This document shows positions 12,838 to 23,439 of a stretch of 64,000 bases of DNA, one piece after another. The DNA is from Adiantum capillus-veneris. Its lineage: Eukaryota; Streptophyta; Polypodiopsida; Polypodiales; Pteridaceae. Location of the stretch: the NCBI GenBank assembly GCA_014529385.2, contig CM043968.1, positions 26,737,013 through 26,801,012 of the forward strand. Direction: 5' to 3'. Under the pieces are notes generated by a model. The model saw nothing but the letters and a program-made list of their open reading frames with translations, ran no database searches and was not told the origin of the DNA. A program made the position numbers and the translations under genes. Numbering within the stretch: the first letter of the stretch is position 1; the number at the start of each line of letters is the position of its first letter.

Positions 12838-13230
12838 GCATATGTACAGTTTTGTAGTGCTTATGTTTATGGTTTATGGTTATGTTTATGGTATGGCACA
12901 GATGTTATGGTTAAGGTTTGATAGTCAACTTAAGATTATGATTTTGCTATGATGGTATGACAATCATCTGATGGTTATGGTTATGGTTATGGTTGTGCAA
13001 GGTTATGGTTATGGTTATGGTTTTGGTTATGGTTATGGTTATGGTTTTGCTATGGTTGTGCAAGGTTATGGTTATGGTTTTGGTTCAGGTGATGGTTATG
13101 GTTTTGCTATGATGGTAGGGCAATTGTGTGATGGTTATGGTTATGGTATGACAAGCAAGTTATGGTAATGGTTATGGTATGGCAAACAGGTTATGTTTAT
13201 GGTTTTACAGTTTTCGACTCATGTTTTAAT
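12838..13230 (+). repeat. GGTTAT minisatellite with higher-order structure
   Basis: Tandem GGTTAT hexamers are interrupted by GGTTTT and a longer spacer (GCTATGGTTGTGCAAGG) that itself recurs at about 12,990, 13,050 and (degenerate) 13,110. This gives a higher-order unit of roughly 60-70 bp. It sits between the last CACTA exon and the CACTA 3' terminus, so it belongs to the 3' non-coding part of the transposon. Read in one frame it encodes Gly-Tyr repeats, which I treat as accidental. Confidence 0.85.
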
Positions 13231-13334
13231 TATGTTAACAAGTTATGTTATTCTTACAATTTTGCTAATTGCCATACAGTCGCTCTTTAGCGGCAGCTTG
13301 TAGGTGCAGTGCGATTGCTTGTGCACTCTTCCTT

Positions 13335-13404
13335 TGGGCAGAGAGGGCTGTTTTCTTTTGTTGCAGTACATGCAGCATTAGTTCCCAGTCCTCTCTGCCC
13401 AAAA
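13335..13404. repeat. Perfect 14-bp inverted repeat with 42-base loop
   Basis: TTTGGGCAGAGAGG at 13,335-13,348 is the exact reverse complement of CCTCTCTGCCCAAA at 13,391-13,404. It lies inside the 3' subterminal part of the CACTA element. A weak minus-strand reading frame (13,265-13,462) covers it and has no recognised family. Confidence 0.8.
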
Positions 13405-13489
13405 AAAATCTGCAGGTTTTGGTCGTCGGTACAAGTGACGGTATCACCGTCGGTAGGGCCAACGGAATGAGCGTCGGAATTTAATATAT

Positions 13490-13679
13490 TAATATCGGTG
13501 CTTATTACATTGAGTATTCCGACGCCTATTCAAAGGCCTATTCCGACGCCGGCTATATCTATGGTCATACCAATGCTACGATACCGGCATCTCTTTCGAG
13601 GCTTATTTCAGCGCTTTTTAGTTTAAAAATTAGCTCTATTTCGTTGGTACCTGCGCCGGCTTCTATGCAACGTCTTGTA
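13490..13679 (+). mobile_element. CACTA 3' terminal region with subterminal TTCCGACGCC repeats
   Basis: Ends in CTTGTAGTG at 13,671-13,679, the reverse complement of the CACTACAAG terminus that names the superfamily. Several copies of TATTCCGACGCC-like motifs (about 13,516, 13,541 and weaker ones) fill the 150 bases before it, as in En/Spm subterminal transposase-binding regions. The matching 5' terminus is not in the window, so the 3-bp target duplication cannot be tested. Confidence 0.75.
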
Positions 13680-14269
13680 GTGGATGCAAATCCAACCAAG
13701 AGCCAAGCTTCAATGCATGCTCATCTCCTCTACCATGCTAATTACTAAGTTGTGCTAAGCTTTTATCAGTGATTATGTGAGGAGATATACTTCTTTCTCG
13801 TAAGACTACTCCTTCTTCATCTCAATCTACTCTCATACCCCACTAGCTCTCACCATGTTTGAAGGTGTGTGAGGTCTTGGGTCTAAGACCGTGAGGGAAT
13901 TGATGTTGTGTTTCATAAGTGTGTGCATGGTGCTTGAAGCTTCCATCTTCATTGCACTAGCAAGTTAGTGAAGGAACACAAAATATTGTATTGTAAAATG
14001 TCTCCCTTGATGGGGGAAATCTATAATACAAAGCCTTTTGGAGGGGGGACCGACTGCATGTAAATTCGATCCTCAATTGTTGTCAATAGCTTAATTTCTC
14101 TCTCTTTTGAAGTATTGTTCATGCCTATCTAACTAGGTGTTATGCTTTTTGTTGCTTTCTCCATCCAAGCACTCTTGCTATGCGCATTAGGAATCTATTC
14201 TAATGAAATTCTCACTATATTTATGCTATTTTCCGCTACACACAAGTTACTAGGCCATTAAATGTTACA
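13680..14269 (+). repeat. 3' part of a gypsy G1 LTR (plus strand)
   Basis: The reverse complement matches the solo LTR at 21,843-23,439 from its end inward (shared TGTAACATTTAATGGCCTA end and CATGCATTGAAGCTTGGCTC segment). It ends in AAATGTTACA at 14,269, one base before a primer binding site, which identifies it as a 5' LTR. Its left part was displaced by the CACTA insertion at 13,679/13,680 and is not found in the window. Confidence 0.8.
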
Positions 14270-14270
14270 T

Positions 14271-14282
14271 TGGTATCAGAGC
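14271..14282 (+). other. Primer binding site (initiator tRNA-Met)
   Basis: TGGTATCAGAGC, complementary to the 3' end of plant initiator tRNA-Met, begins one base after the LTR end. It primes minus-strand DNA synthesis and shows that the element to the right runs in the plus direction. Confidence 0.9.
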
Positions 14283-14685
14283 ACAAGGTTTCTCTTTTCT
14301 TGCTCAAGAAGGGAGGTCCTCAAGCTAAATATAAGTGGTTGGTATTATTGATTGTAATTGAGTAAGTAGAATAGGGATTTTTCAGCCTCGCAGTGTGCTT
14401 GCTTCGTGCAGATAACGGGGCATCACCGTCGAGAGCTATGGTCTTAATAGTGGAGTCCTACGGGGCTTGCCTACTGCTTAAAGACTATTGAGCTATTAGA
14501 AGCTTGACAGGAGTCAGTACTCTTTTGGTGTTGAAAGACCCTCTCTTCTATTCCTTGCAATTAATGATCTTCGATCCATAGGTACAAAAGCTTGAGTGCT
14601 TTTTAAAGGGGTAAAGAGGAGTGGCAACTAGAGCTTGAACTGTCAAAGTACACCTAAAAAAAGTTTACCCCTAAAAGTTGTTAGA

Positions 14686-15078
14686 ATGGCTGACAAAAGA
14701 GAGTGAAATTAATGTTGATACTTTGATTTTGCTAATGAGCAGGCTACTAAGGATGCCCCTATGCTTGTTAACTACCTTGTTTCTACGCTTCAACAAGCCA
14801 TGTGTAATCCATCCCTCTAAAGGGAAGTGCAAAAGCAGCTTCGTGCTCTTGGGATTCTCCAAACTCCCCACCAAGAAGAGAGAGTACCTAGGAAGCCTCC
14901 TTCTGAGACTTCCAAAAGAGGCCTCTCTCCAATTCGGGAAGAAGAAGAGGATTGGTACAAAGGGCTAAAAAATTTACTACTTGACGATGCATCTCCTTCC
15001 CAAAGGAGAAGTCAAGAGCCACCACCAAAAGAACGAGAAAGAAGTGAGTCTCCTACCACCTCGGCGGAGATGGCTTAA
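14686..15078 (+). pseudogene. Gypsy G1 gag N-terminal remnant
   Basis: ATG at 14,686, about 400 bases after the PBS, opens a gag-like frame (MADKRE, then ANEQATKDAPMLVNYLV and LGILQTPHQEERVPRKPP) that continues into a charged EEEEDWYKGLKNLLLDD segment with PPPKERERSESP. Four stop codons interrupt the first half and the frame ends at 15,078. No capsid core, zinc knuckle or pol follows within the next kilobases, so this copy is a stub. Assignment rests on position (LTR, PBS, leader, ATG) more than on sequence similarity. Confidence 0.55.
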
Positions 15079-15129
15079 CGTAAACAGCGGGCAAAACGCT
15101 CTACAACACCTCCTATTTATCATCACTCA

Positions 15130-17150
15130 ATAGATGTACCAATTTCTTTGTCATATCATGGTACATAATTTGAGGCAAGATGAGAACAATCGAGGTAAGA
15201 GCTTTGTATTTTCTATTTGCGCATTCCAAGAGCTACCTTGTAATGATACTTCCTCCAAGCCTTTCATGCTTCTAAGATGGGGACTTTTAATACAAATATG
15301 TTCATCATTTCTTTGTCTTGCTCTCTCGATATTCTCTTGTCAAGAATGCATACTTGCCAATAGAATGATTTGCTTGTGTGTGTCGTCATTGATTGAAGTG
15401 CTTGATCTTTCTTCTCGATGCTTAAGTTTTCTTAAGGATTTTAATGCGTGTTTTGTTAGCTGAAAGACTTAAGTTTTAAGAGTGTAAGGAGAAATAGAGA
15501 AGTGTCATTTTGGTTGATTTCTTTCACATCACCTCCATCACACCTCTCAAGCTTTTCAGAGGTTGGGAGAACAGAAAAGAGAAGGAGAGATTCGATTGTG
15601 ATGACGGAACTGATGTGTAGAAATAGGGAAATTTTGAATACATTGTGTAAAGAGTATGACTGCTTACCCTTCTCTATTGTGGAGGAGAGGAATTTCCCTA
15701 AATAGTCCTTGGGTTGCTACCCTTGGATTGGAAAATCTTAGGATTTAAGTGATATTCGTTGATGATATGCTACTTTAATTGAAATTGGATAATCCAAACC
15801 CGTGTTGATAAGCATCACTCAGGAAGGTATTCCACGCAATGAAGTAATACCTAAGAATGGTCAATTGGAAAGATGTATGTGCCAATGTGCTTATGGATCC
15901 ATCTACACCCCTTCTATATTGTTTAAGCCATTGGGCTATAAGAGTAGCTGAATAGGTGATGAGAACATGCTTGCACTTACTCTCGTCACTCATACAAATG
16001 TTTGTGCAAGTGCAATTTTTAGAAGCATAAGTTTAAGAACTTAAAACTAATGGAAAATTTTTGATACCTTCCTAAGAGTAGGTCAACTAGTTGGAGAAGT
16101 TCTAAATCACCACAATTCATGGTAATACATTGTAATTTTGCTTCATGTTACTAACTATTATGAGCTTAACAATACCCATTCTCATCATGCAATTCCTACG
16201 TCACCACTAGAAATTCTCATCTTCAGAAGACATTGAAAACTAGATAACAATACAGATTTGTGCAGCACGAGAATTTTGCATTACAAAGGGTAAACAAAGC
16301 AAAAAAACACATACTTAGTCAAAAAATCATCAATTATAATGATATTAATGCATATTCAGTTGTCCTTTTCATGAAGCTCTTGGATTGGGAATGTCAACAA
16401 CATAATTATCTAATTCTATAATCATCAGAGAACAATAATTAAAAGTCGCATGATAGATAATTATATTGCTAGCATGAAACATGGTATGACATGTTTCATG
16501 CTATGACATTATGACAACCGTTTCCTCCACAATTTGTTATAGAATCGGATAATTTCGAGCTCTACAAACATCACTACCATAATGGTACTCTTAGCATGTA
16601 CTCTTTCTAAAAAAATTTAATCTACAAGAGACATCAATTTGTATCTAAGGAACGTTGTTTCTTTCATGTTGGTAGCCTTCAAATTTAGCTTAATATGATA
16701 ATTAAAAGGTGTTAAGGGTAATGGAGGTGGACAAAATAACATGGAAATAGACAATCTGCATTGACCAACTTTGTTAGAGACCAACTTTAAATAAATTAAT
16801 CTAATAAACACCATAACCTCCTACATTTAATCTTGCTAGCAAATAATGTTGAAGCCATCATGAACTTCACATACAAGCACTAAATGTTCAGTATATAAAC
16901 ATGAATGTGTTTGATCAGTACAATAATTCTTCCCAATTCACAAAAAATTAAGAGATATTGAATGTCAGAACTTCTGCTATGTTACATGATATCCTTCATT
17001 AATTAAGTGAGTTCTTCATCCTGTGTAAATGAGATCTCATCAAGATATTACTGTGTAGCAAGATCTCACCTGTAACAAAGCAAACAAGAACAAAGCTCTC
17101 AAGAGACGGAGGGTTCTTGAATATACATGTGCTTACATCCATGTGCCCAT
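15130..17150. other. Non-coding stretch, nothing recognisable
   Basis: AT-rich sequence with scattered short frames (for example 15,134-15,463 and 15,502-15,705 plus, 15,775-15,993 minus) that show no domain, no splice-linked coding pattern and no repeat edge I can identify. A short inverted repeat (GAAACATGGTATGACATGTTTC-like) is present near 16,477-16,500. Confidence 0.45.
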
Positions 17151-17153
17151 CAA

Positions 17154-17156
<3 letters not shown>

Positions 17157-17198
<42 letters not shown>

Positions 17199-17227
17199 GG
17201 CACGCACGCGCACGCACACACACACAC
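17157..17227. repeat. (CA)n microsatellite
   Basis: About 18 CA units at 17,157-17,193, then GGAGG, then a CACG/CACA mixed tract to 17,227. Confidence 0.95.
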
Positions 17228-17423
17228 CTTTATTTGATGCTTTTCACCTTACAATAGCAAGAGGACATAGACATTTGTATACGGCATTAAGCGTTACTAA
17301 ACACTACTATTTTGTGGGAATTTGATTTCCTCATCTTGATGTATATGGCAAGATGACAGTGATTGTACTGACAATTGTCTCTTATGCCCTTTTTTGTCTT
17401 TTGAAAGACGTCAATAAAGTCTC

Positions 17424-17425
<2 letters not shown>

Positions 17426-17480
<55 letters not shown>

Positions 17481-17487
17481 CCCCCCA
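17426..17487. repeat. (CT)n microsatellite followed by C run
   Basis: About 26 CT units ending in nine or more C residues near 17,478-17,487. Confidence 0.95.
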
Positions 17488-17917
17488 AATCAGTTCCCTC
17501 ATTCATAGTATTGACTAAAAACTATGAAGTTCACATTAACATCATCACTGCTCAATAGTGGATGTAGAACTAGGTACTACACACCCGCACCACAAATGTT
17601 TGAATGGATGTCACCATGATGTCATTCATATTTATGGTTTAATGGTCACAATTGACACCACAATCTCGTTAAAGCGCACACTTATACCCACAATGCACAT
17701 GCATGTGTGGTTATATGTGATTATTAGCCAATACCTTTGTGATAATTCATTAAAAATCTACAAGGCCTTAATATTTGAGGACTCCATCTGCAAAGTACTC
17801 AGAATAATTTGTACAAGGGTGAAGACTTCTCCACCTAAAAGAAGAAGACCACCCTGTGCAAAAAGGTACAATTGTTTTCTTGCTTTCAAATTTCTACCTC
17901 TAGCAAAATAATACCTC

Positions 17918-18293
17918 TAGGGTAAAGGGGCCAGCTAAGGTGTGTTGGGTGGATCTCACACACCCTTGCACAGGTTTATGTAAAATGAGGTGTAGAAGAT
18001 GCGCATCGATGAGGGCTTCTTAATGCAATTGGTTGCATTGTCAGAGCTGTTGCAAAATTAATTCATGATAGTTTAGCACGAGTCCCAACACAAAATGGTT
18101 TGCCACAAGGATTAGAGACAATCCCTTGCCAGCTGTAGGACAACGCAAGCCCAAGTTTGAACACGGATCCTGCAAATCAAAATGCAACACATCAGCTCGC
18201 CTACGCCATCTACCCATGCACATTTGTTTTACAGTTGGGGGGGCGGTATGTATTATTGAAGGAGACCATCTCCTTATTGGCCCCTTTACCCTA
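17918..18293. mobile_element. Candidate hAT-like MITE with 16-bp perfect terminal inverted repeats
   Basis: TAGGGTAAAGGGGCCA at 17,918-17,933 is the exact reverse complement of 18,278-18,293, giving a 376-bp unit with no coding capacity. The length and TAGGG-type ends fit non-autonomous hAT elements. The flanking 8-mers (aatacctc and acatctca) are only partly alike, so the target duplication is either decayed or absent. Confidence 0.5.
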
Positions 18294-18321
18294 ACATCTC
18301 AAGAAGGTCTGCTGCCAAAAT

Positions 18322-18427
18322 CGGGTAGGCCAAATGGTTAGTGTGTGTGGCTTCTAGTTGCAAGGTGTTGGATTCGACACTTACCTCAATCCCGGCACCC
18401 AAAAAGCTATACCCAAAAAAATAGCAT
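18322..18427 (+). repeat. tRNA-derived SINE
   Basis: Contains a pol III A-box-like TAGGCCAAATGG (18,326-18,337) and, 33 bases after it, a B-box-like GGATTCGACAC (18,370-18,380) inside the phrase 'gttgcaaggtgttggattcgac', which is characteristic of plant tRNA-related SINEs. It ends in CCCAAAAAGCTATACCCAAAAAAA at 18,398-18,421, an A-rich tail. The element starts only 30 bases after the MITE candidate. A target duplication could not be defined. Confidence 0.6.
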
Positions 18428-18449
18428 TTGCCCTCAATTAGGCTACTAA

Positions 18450-18593
18450 CCATACCTTTTTAATATCTAACCTCATCGTCTATAGTGGCTAATGGCATGA
18501 AGCACATTTAAAATATTTACTACTTACGGACGATGAGGTTAGATATTAAAAGGGTATGGTTTAAAAGAAATGCCATGTCAGTGGCATTTCTTT
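18450..18593. repeat. Foldback pair: 31-bp inverted repeat and adjacent perfect 12-bp hairpin
   Basis: 18,450-18,480 and 18,529-18,559 are reverse complements at 30 of 31 positions with a 48-base loop. Immediately after, AAAGAAATGCCA (18,564-18,575) and TGGCATTTCTTT (18,582-18,593) form a perfect stem with a 6-base loop. No coding sequence overlaps. It could be a small MITE or an inverted duplication. Confidence 0.75.
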
Positions 18594-18639
18594 CTGTTTG
18601 TGCAGTGTCAAGGGACGTCTGCGGACATCCTACGCAGGG

Positions 18640-18896
<257 letters not shown>

Positions 18897-18982
18897 TCAC
18901 CCTCATCGGCTCGCTTCTCGCTCGCCTGCAGAGCGGGGGAGGGGGGAGAGATTGAGATGCATGACCTCTCTGGAAGCTAGTT

Positions 18983-20238
18983 TAAACAAGTGAAAGGGTC
19001 ACGGTGGCTTTCTAAAACAATAAGAAAGTGATAAAATTATTAGGTTGAGCTTAACTGGAATCAATGCTTGCGAAAGGATTGCCTTAGCTTAGCCTTGAGC
19101 TGGTTGAAAATCGAGACTAGCAAGTTACAAACCATGGAAAAGGGAAGAAAAACTGGTGAAATATGTGAGAAAATAGTTCAAAAATCCTCCAAATTTCAAA
19201 ATTTCTGCTAGGATTTCCAATTTCTTTCTTTGTGAGGAGGAATCTTGGTCGCCAATGTTTAGGACAGGTGTGCCTCAACTTAGCCTTGAGTCGATTGAAA
19301 ATCGAGATTAGCCAATTACAAGCAATGGTAAGGAAAAAAAATCGATAAAATATACGAGAAAATAGTTCAAAATCCTACAAGTTTGAAAATTTCTACTAGT
19401 AGTTCCAATTCGCATCTTTACATGTAGGAGACTCGACCTCTTAGAAAAAAAGATTTCCCGAACACTGTCAACCGCTCTATATATGTGTGTGTGTGTGTGT
19501 GAACGCGCATGTGTATGTATGTGTATAATATGCTAGAATTATGCAAGGTGAAGCTTCACTTTGGCATTCTAAAACAATAGAAAAGTCAAGATAAATCAAA
19601 GATGTGAAATGAAAGGTGAAATAAAAATAAACATTCCATATTTTAAAACCAAAATACCATTTAAGGTAAGTCTCATTCATCACTCAAAACATTGAAAGTA
19701 TGCCTAACTCAACTCATCTCTAAGGCTTCTTTTAGAAAGCCAAAAAACACCTTCTATTATTTTGACTTTCTAAAAGAATCTTTAGAAGAGAATTGGGTTA
19801 AGCATACTTTCAATGTTTTCAACGATGATTGAGACATACCTCAAATGTTATTTCAGTTTTAAAATAGTGAATGGATATTTTATTTCACCCTTCATTTCAC
19901 ATCTTCACATGTCTTGACTTTTCTTACATTCTATTGTTTTAGAATGTTAAAGTGAAGCTTCACCTTGCATAGTTCTAGTAAATTCTATACACACACACAT
20001 ATTGATAAGTTCTTTATATTTCACATTTCATTTCACAGCCTCACATGGTTGAACTTTTCTTGCATTCTTTAAATTAATTCTCATCAATATTCAAGAAAGT
20101 CTCTTTTATTAAGCGGTCATTGGTCGAATTTCCTCCTCATCACAAAAAAGAAAATTGAAAATATTAGTGTAAATTTGCAAGATTTTTGAACTATTTTCTT
20201 ATATATTTCACCATTTTTCTTTCCTTTACCATGGTTTG
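18983..20238. mobile_element. Foldback (palindromic) element, left portion
   Basis: The first ~50 bases (TAAACAAGTGAAAGGGTCA...) are the reverse complement of 27,611-27,664, which marks the two outer ends of one element. Inside, 19,541-19,591 is the inverse of 19,912-19,970, with a palindrome centre near 19,745, and the sequence around 19,070-19,210 recurs as a direct repeat at 19,270-19,390. No reading frame is worth naming. The element is interrupted at 20,238/20,239 by the copia element; removing that insertion leaves about 2.0 kb of mostly self-complementary DNA. It resembles a Foldback-type or giant MITE element. Confidence 0.65.
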
Positions 20239-20465
20239 TGTTACCATATACATGTGGTAGTGATGTGTGTCAACACACTAGGACCGCCGGGGCATTTTTT
20301 CCCTCTTTAGGAGGTTTTTTCCCTCGTGCATTGTATATACGCCCATCACTCTAGGGCTATCTATCTTTCCATTGCACACTAAGTAACACACTCTCTATTG
20401 TGTGCCTTGAGCTTCCTTCGTCTTCTCCAAGCTGTGTGTGTTTCTCTGCAACCCTAATTCCAACA
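20239..20465 (+). repeat. Copia 5' LTR
   Basis: TGTTACCATATACATG ... CTAATTCCAACA. It contains a TGTATATACG sequence about 90-100 bases in, a likely TATA box, followed by the short R/U5. The 3' copy differs by a small change near GTGTCAAC, one C/T in TCCCTCG and one in ACACTC. Confidence 0.95.
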
Positions 20466-20467
20466 AT

Positions 20468-20479
20468 TGGTATCAGAGC
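20468..20479 (+). other. Copia primer binding site (initiator tRNA-Met)
   Basis: TGGTATCAGAGC two bases after the 5' LTR end, the canonical copia PBS. Confidence 0.95.
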
Positions 20480-20774
20480 ACGTCATGTCCTCTCGGGTTT
20501 AGTCGCCAGCTGCTCCAGTACACGCCTGCTTACTTTCTCCGATTTCAGTGAGCTTTGGCGAGCGTTCGTAGATCGACAAATATTGGGCCTCCGTTTCCAC
20601 TACAGGCAGTACTGCACAGGCTATTTCGTCATTTTGTGTAGAATTTCTATCAGTGCCGTTTTTTGCATAACAGGTGCCTTATAGTCTTCTACGGTTTGTG
20701 CTATATAGCACAGGTTGTTCCCGCTCCGTTTCTCCTATTTTCGGGCAGTTTTCACATCAGGTGCAGCATTTACC

Positions 20775-21842
20775 ATGGCTGACAACAACAACACAGATGT
20801 GTTCAAGATGTTTGTTGTTGAGGACAGGTTGGATGGGGACAACTACCCTATGTGGGCTTATATGATGCAACATGTTCTTGTGTCAAAAGGTGTCTGGAAC
20901 ATTGTGCAGGGCATTGATGTACGTCCTGGTTCTGAGGATGTAGGCGATGTTGAGGATGTTGTAGGTCTTGCTGCAAGGATTGCAGCTGTTAGAGTTGTTT
21001 TGCCTACGGCAGAACAAGCTCGTTGGGATGTTAAGGATGCGCAGGCTCATGCATTGATTGTGTTGTCTGTGAAGCGCACCATTGTTCCTCACATCCGTTC
21101 AGCAAAATCTGCAAAACAGGCTTGGGATATTTTAGCAGGTCTTTATGCAAGCAGCAATGAGGCTAAAATTGCTTTGCTGCGTAAAGAGTTGGAGTCAAAG
21201 ATTATGCATGAGGAAGATGATATGGACACTTTCCTTGCTAGTGTCAAGGATATCAATGAGCAGCTTATTTCTGCAGGTGAAGTCATTTCAGACAGTTCCC
21301 TTGTGCAGACTGTTCTTGATGCCTTACGAGATTCCTACCAGACTTTTGCTAGTACTTGGAGACTTATGACCCAAGGAAATCCAGAAGTTGTCAAGTTTGA
21401 TGCATTATGCACATTGCTGTTGCAAGAGTCACTGTCCAGAAAAAACAGGACTAGACAACGTGCAGTTGAACAAGCTTTTATTGCTTCTCAAAGAAAGGGT
21501 GGTAACAGCAATGCAGCCACTTCTTATGGTTCTGCTGCGAGTGGAAAAAATTATGTTCCTAATGCTTCTGCTGGCAGTACTTCGTCTGGAAATTCTGGTG
21601 ATAAGGGCAAAAAGAAGATGCGTTGCCATTATTGTAAAGCCAATGATCACTTGATCAAGTCGTGTCCTAAGTTGAAGGCCAAAGAGGCTAAGAAGAAAGA
21701 GGGTGGTTCCACTACAAATGTTGGTTCCACTACAAATGCAGCCATTGTTGAGTCTTCTATGAAAGGAGACTGTAATGCTGATGTTGATGCAAAATGGGCT
21801 TTTAGCGCAGAGTGCACTTACAATCCTGCTGTCCATGATGCA
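20775..21842 (+). pseudogene. Copia gag
   Basis: ATG at 20,775 (CCATGG context, 296 bases after the PBS) opens a 356-codon gag frame that runs intact to the solo-LTR insertion. It starts MADNNNTDVFKMF and has the copia gag core (LDGDNYPMWAYMMQHVL, AKQAWDILAGLY, EDDMDTFLASVKDINEQL, VLDALRDSYQTF). A nucleic-acid-binding zinc knuckle CHYCKANDHLIKSC (CX2CX4HX4C) is followed by a lysine-rich tail. This is the structural protein that packages the RNA into cytoplasmic particles. The frame would have continued into the protease, now 1.6 kb away. Confidence 0.92.
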
Positions 21843-23439
21843 TGTAACATTTAATGGCCTAATAACTTATGTGTAGCGGAAATTAGCATGAACATAGTGG
21901 GCATTTCATTAGAATAGATTCCTAATGAGAATTACAAGAGTGCTTGGGTGGAGAGATCAACAAAAAGCATAACACCTAGTTAGATAGCATCGACAATACT
22001 TTCAAAAGAGAGAGAAATTAAGCTATTGACAACAGTTGAGGACCGGATTTGCATGGAGCCGGTCCCCACTCCAAAAGGCTTTGTATTATGGTTTCTCCCA
22101 TCAAGAGAGACATTGTACAATACAATTTTTTGTGTTCCTTCAAGACTAGCTAGTGCAATGAAGATGGAAGCTTCATGCACTAAGCAAAACACTTAATCAA
22201 ACACAACTTGAATTATCCCCGTTCTCAGACCCAAGACCTCACACACCTTCGAAGATGGTGAGAGCTAGCAGGGTATGAGAGTAGATTGAGAGGAAGAAGG
22301 AGGATCTTACGAGAAAGATGTACATCTCCTCACATAATCACTCATATTAGCATAGCTTAGCTTAGTAATTAGCTTGGTAGAGAAGATGAGCATGCATTGA
22401 AGCTTGGCTCTTGGTTGGATTTGCATCCACATGCCAAGAGAGTGTTGATGTAGGCTTCTATCTCACAAGCTTGGAGTAGGTGATGAGCTCTCCATTAAAG
22501 CTTGGGAGGAGATAGAGTATTCTTTCTTCACACATGGTCAAGTGTGAGTGTGTGTGTGTCAATGCCAAGCAAAAATCACCCCCCCCTCTCTCTTGGGCGA
22601 GCCCTTCCTTCTAAATTGGTATGGCTTTTGCCTCATTGGACCTCCCCAAGTCAAGCCAATGGGTGTTAAGCAGCATAAGTGATAGACTTCTGACATGTGT
22701 CCCCCTTTCCCCTTTTGTGAGAGCTTTAGGTAATTAAATAATTAAACTAAACTCTCATTGGACCCCTTTGCCTCCTAGCCAATAGGAATCAGGCAAGCCA
22801 TTGGGCTCCTGAATGCTCATTGGACCCCTTGGGAGACTGCCCAATAGTCTTCTAGGAGAATTAATTCTCATTGGTTTCTTTTATTAAATGTTTTTAAATT
22901 AATTAAACTACATTTACTCTAGCTTAATTCTCATTGGTCCACTTCAAGGGTCTTCCAATAGGAATTGGGCACACCTAGTGGGCATCTGGCCTAGGGAGCT
23001 GACATGTGTCCCTAATTCCCTTTGTGTAAAGGGAGCCTGTGTGTGTGTGTGTGTGTGTGGCTTTCTCTCTCATCCCCTACTAAATGGGCTCGCCCCCTCG
23101 TTTGTAGGCTTTGAAGAAGACTTTTGTACACACACTAAGCATCCAATTTTCCCTAGGGTTGACCTTTGGACACAACCTTTGAATTTTGGAACCTTAGCAT
23201 TTTGGAAGTCTTAATGGGCTGAACCTTAGGGTCTTTTTAGCCCATTGTTGCACATGGCTCTTTTGCAGATGCCCCCCCCCCTTTTGATCCCTATTTTCCC
23301 TCCTTTGGATCCCTACTGTGGCCGGTCTGCTAGCTTAACCAATATTCTAGCTTTTTCTCCCCTGGTACCTCCCCACATTAAATGATCAGTTTAATATGAG
23401 AAAATCATTTAGGAGAATTCGATATTGATTATTATGACA
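21843..23439 (-). repeat. Solo LTR of gypsy family G1 inserted in the copia element
   Basis: About 1,597 bp, minus strand, homologous to 2,187-3,339 and to the reverse complement of 13,680-14,269. On the minus strand it begins TGTCATAATAATC and ends AAATGTTACA. Flanking copia sequence is duplicated as ATGCA(T) on both sides (left at 21,838, right at 23,439), a 5-6-bp target duplication whose exact edge is ambiguous. No PBS, PPT or coding body accompanies it, so it is a solo LTR left by LTR-LTR recombination. Its C run and GT tracts at 22.5-23.3 kb are internal microsatellites. Confidence 0.85.

Larger units (their letters stand above)
10740..13679 (+). mobile_element. CACTA (En/Spm) transposon, 3' portion
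   Basis: A DUF4216-type gene, a second transposon-type gene, a minisatellite and a terminal CTTGTAGTG (13,671-13,679) appear in the order expected for the 3' part of a plant CACTA element. The main transposase (tnp2-type) and the 5' terminus are not found, so the element is 5'-truncated. The right end falls exactly where a G1 LTR starts (GATGCAAATCC), so the transposon went into an existing G1 retrotransposon LTR. The left junction near 10,740 is approximate. Confidence 0.75.

Noticed and set aside
12971-13168. Frame coding a Gly-Tyr-rich peptide resembling a GYG-rich cell-wall protein
   Set aside because: It is a by-product of the GGTTAT minisatellite, has no signal peptide and no start context, and lies in transposon non-coding DNA.
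18322-18427. A functional tRNA gene
   Set aside because: A and B boxes are present but no cloverleaf with acceptor stem can be drawn, and it ends in an A-rich tail, so SINE is the better reading.
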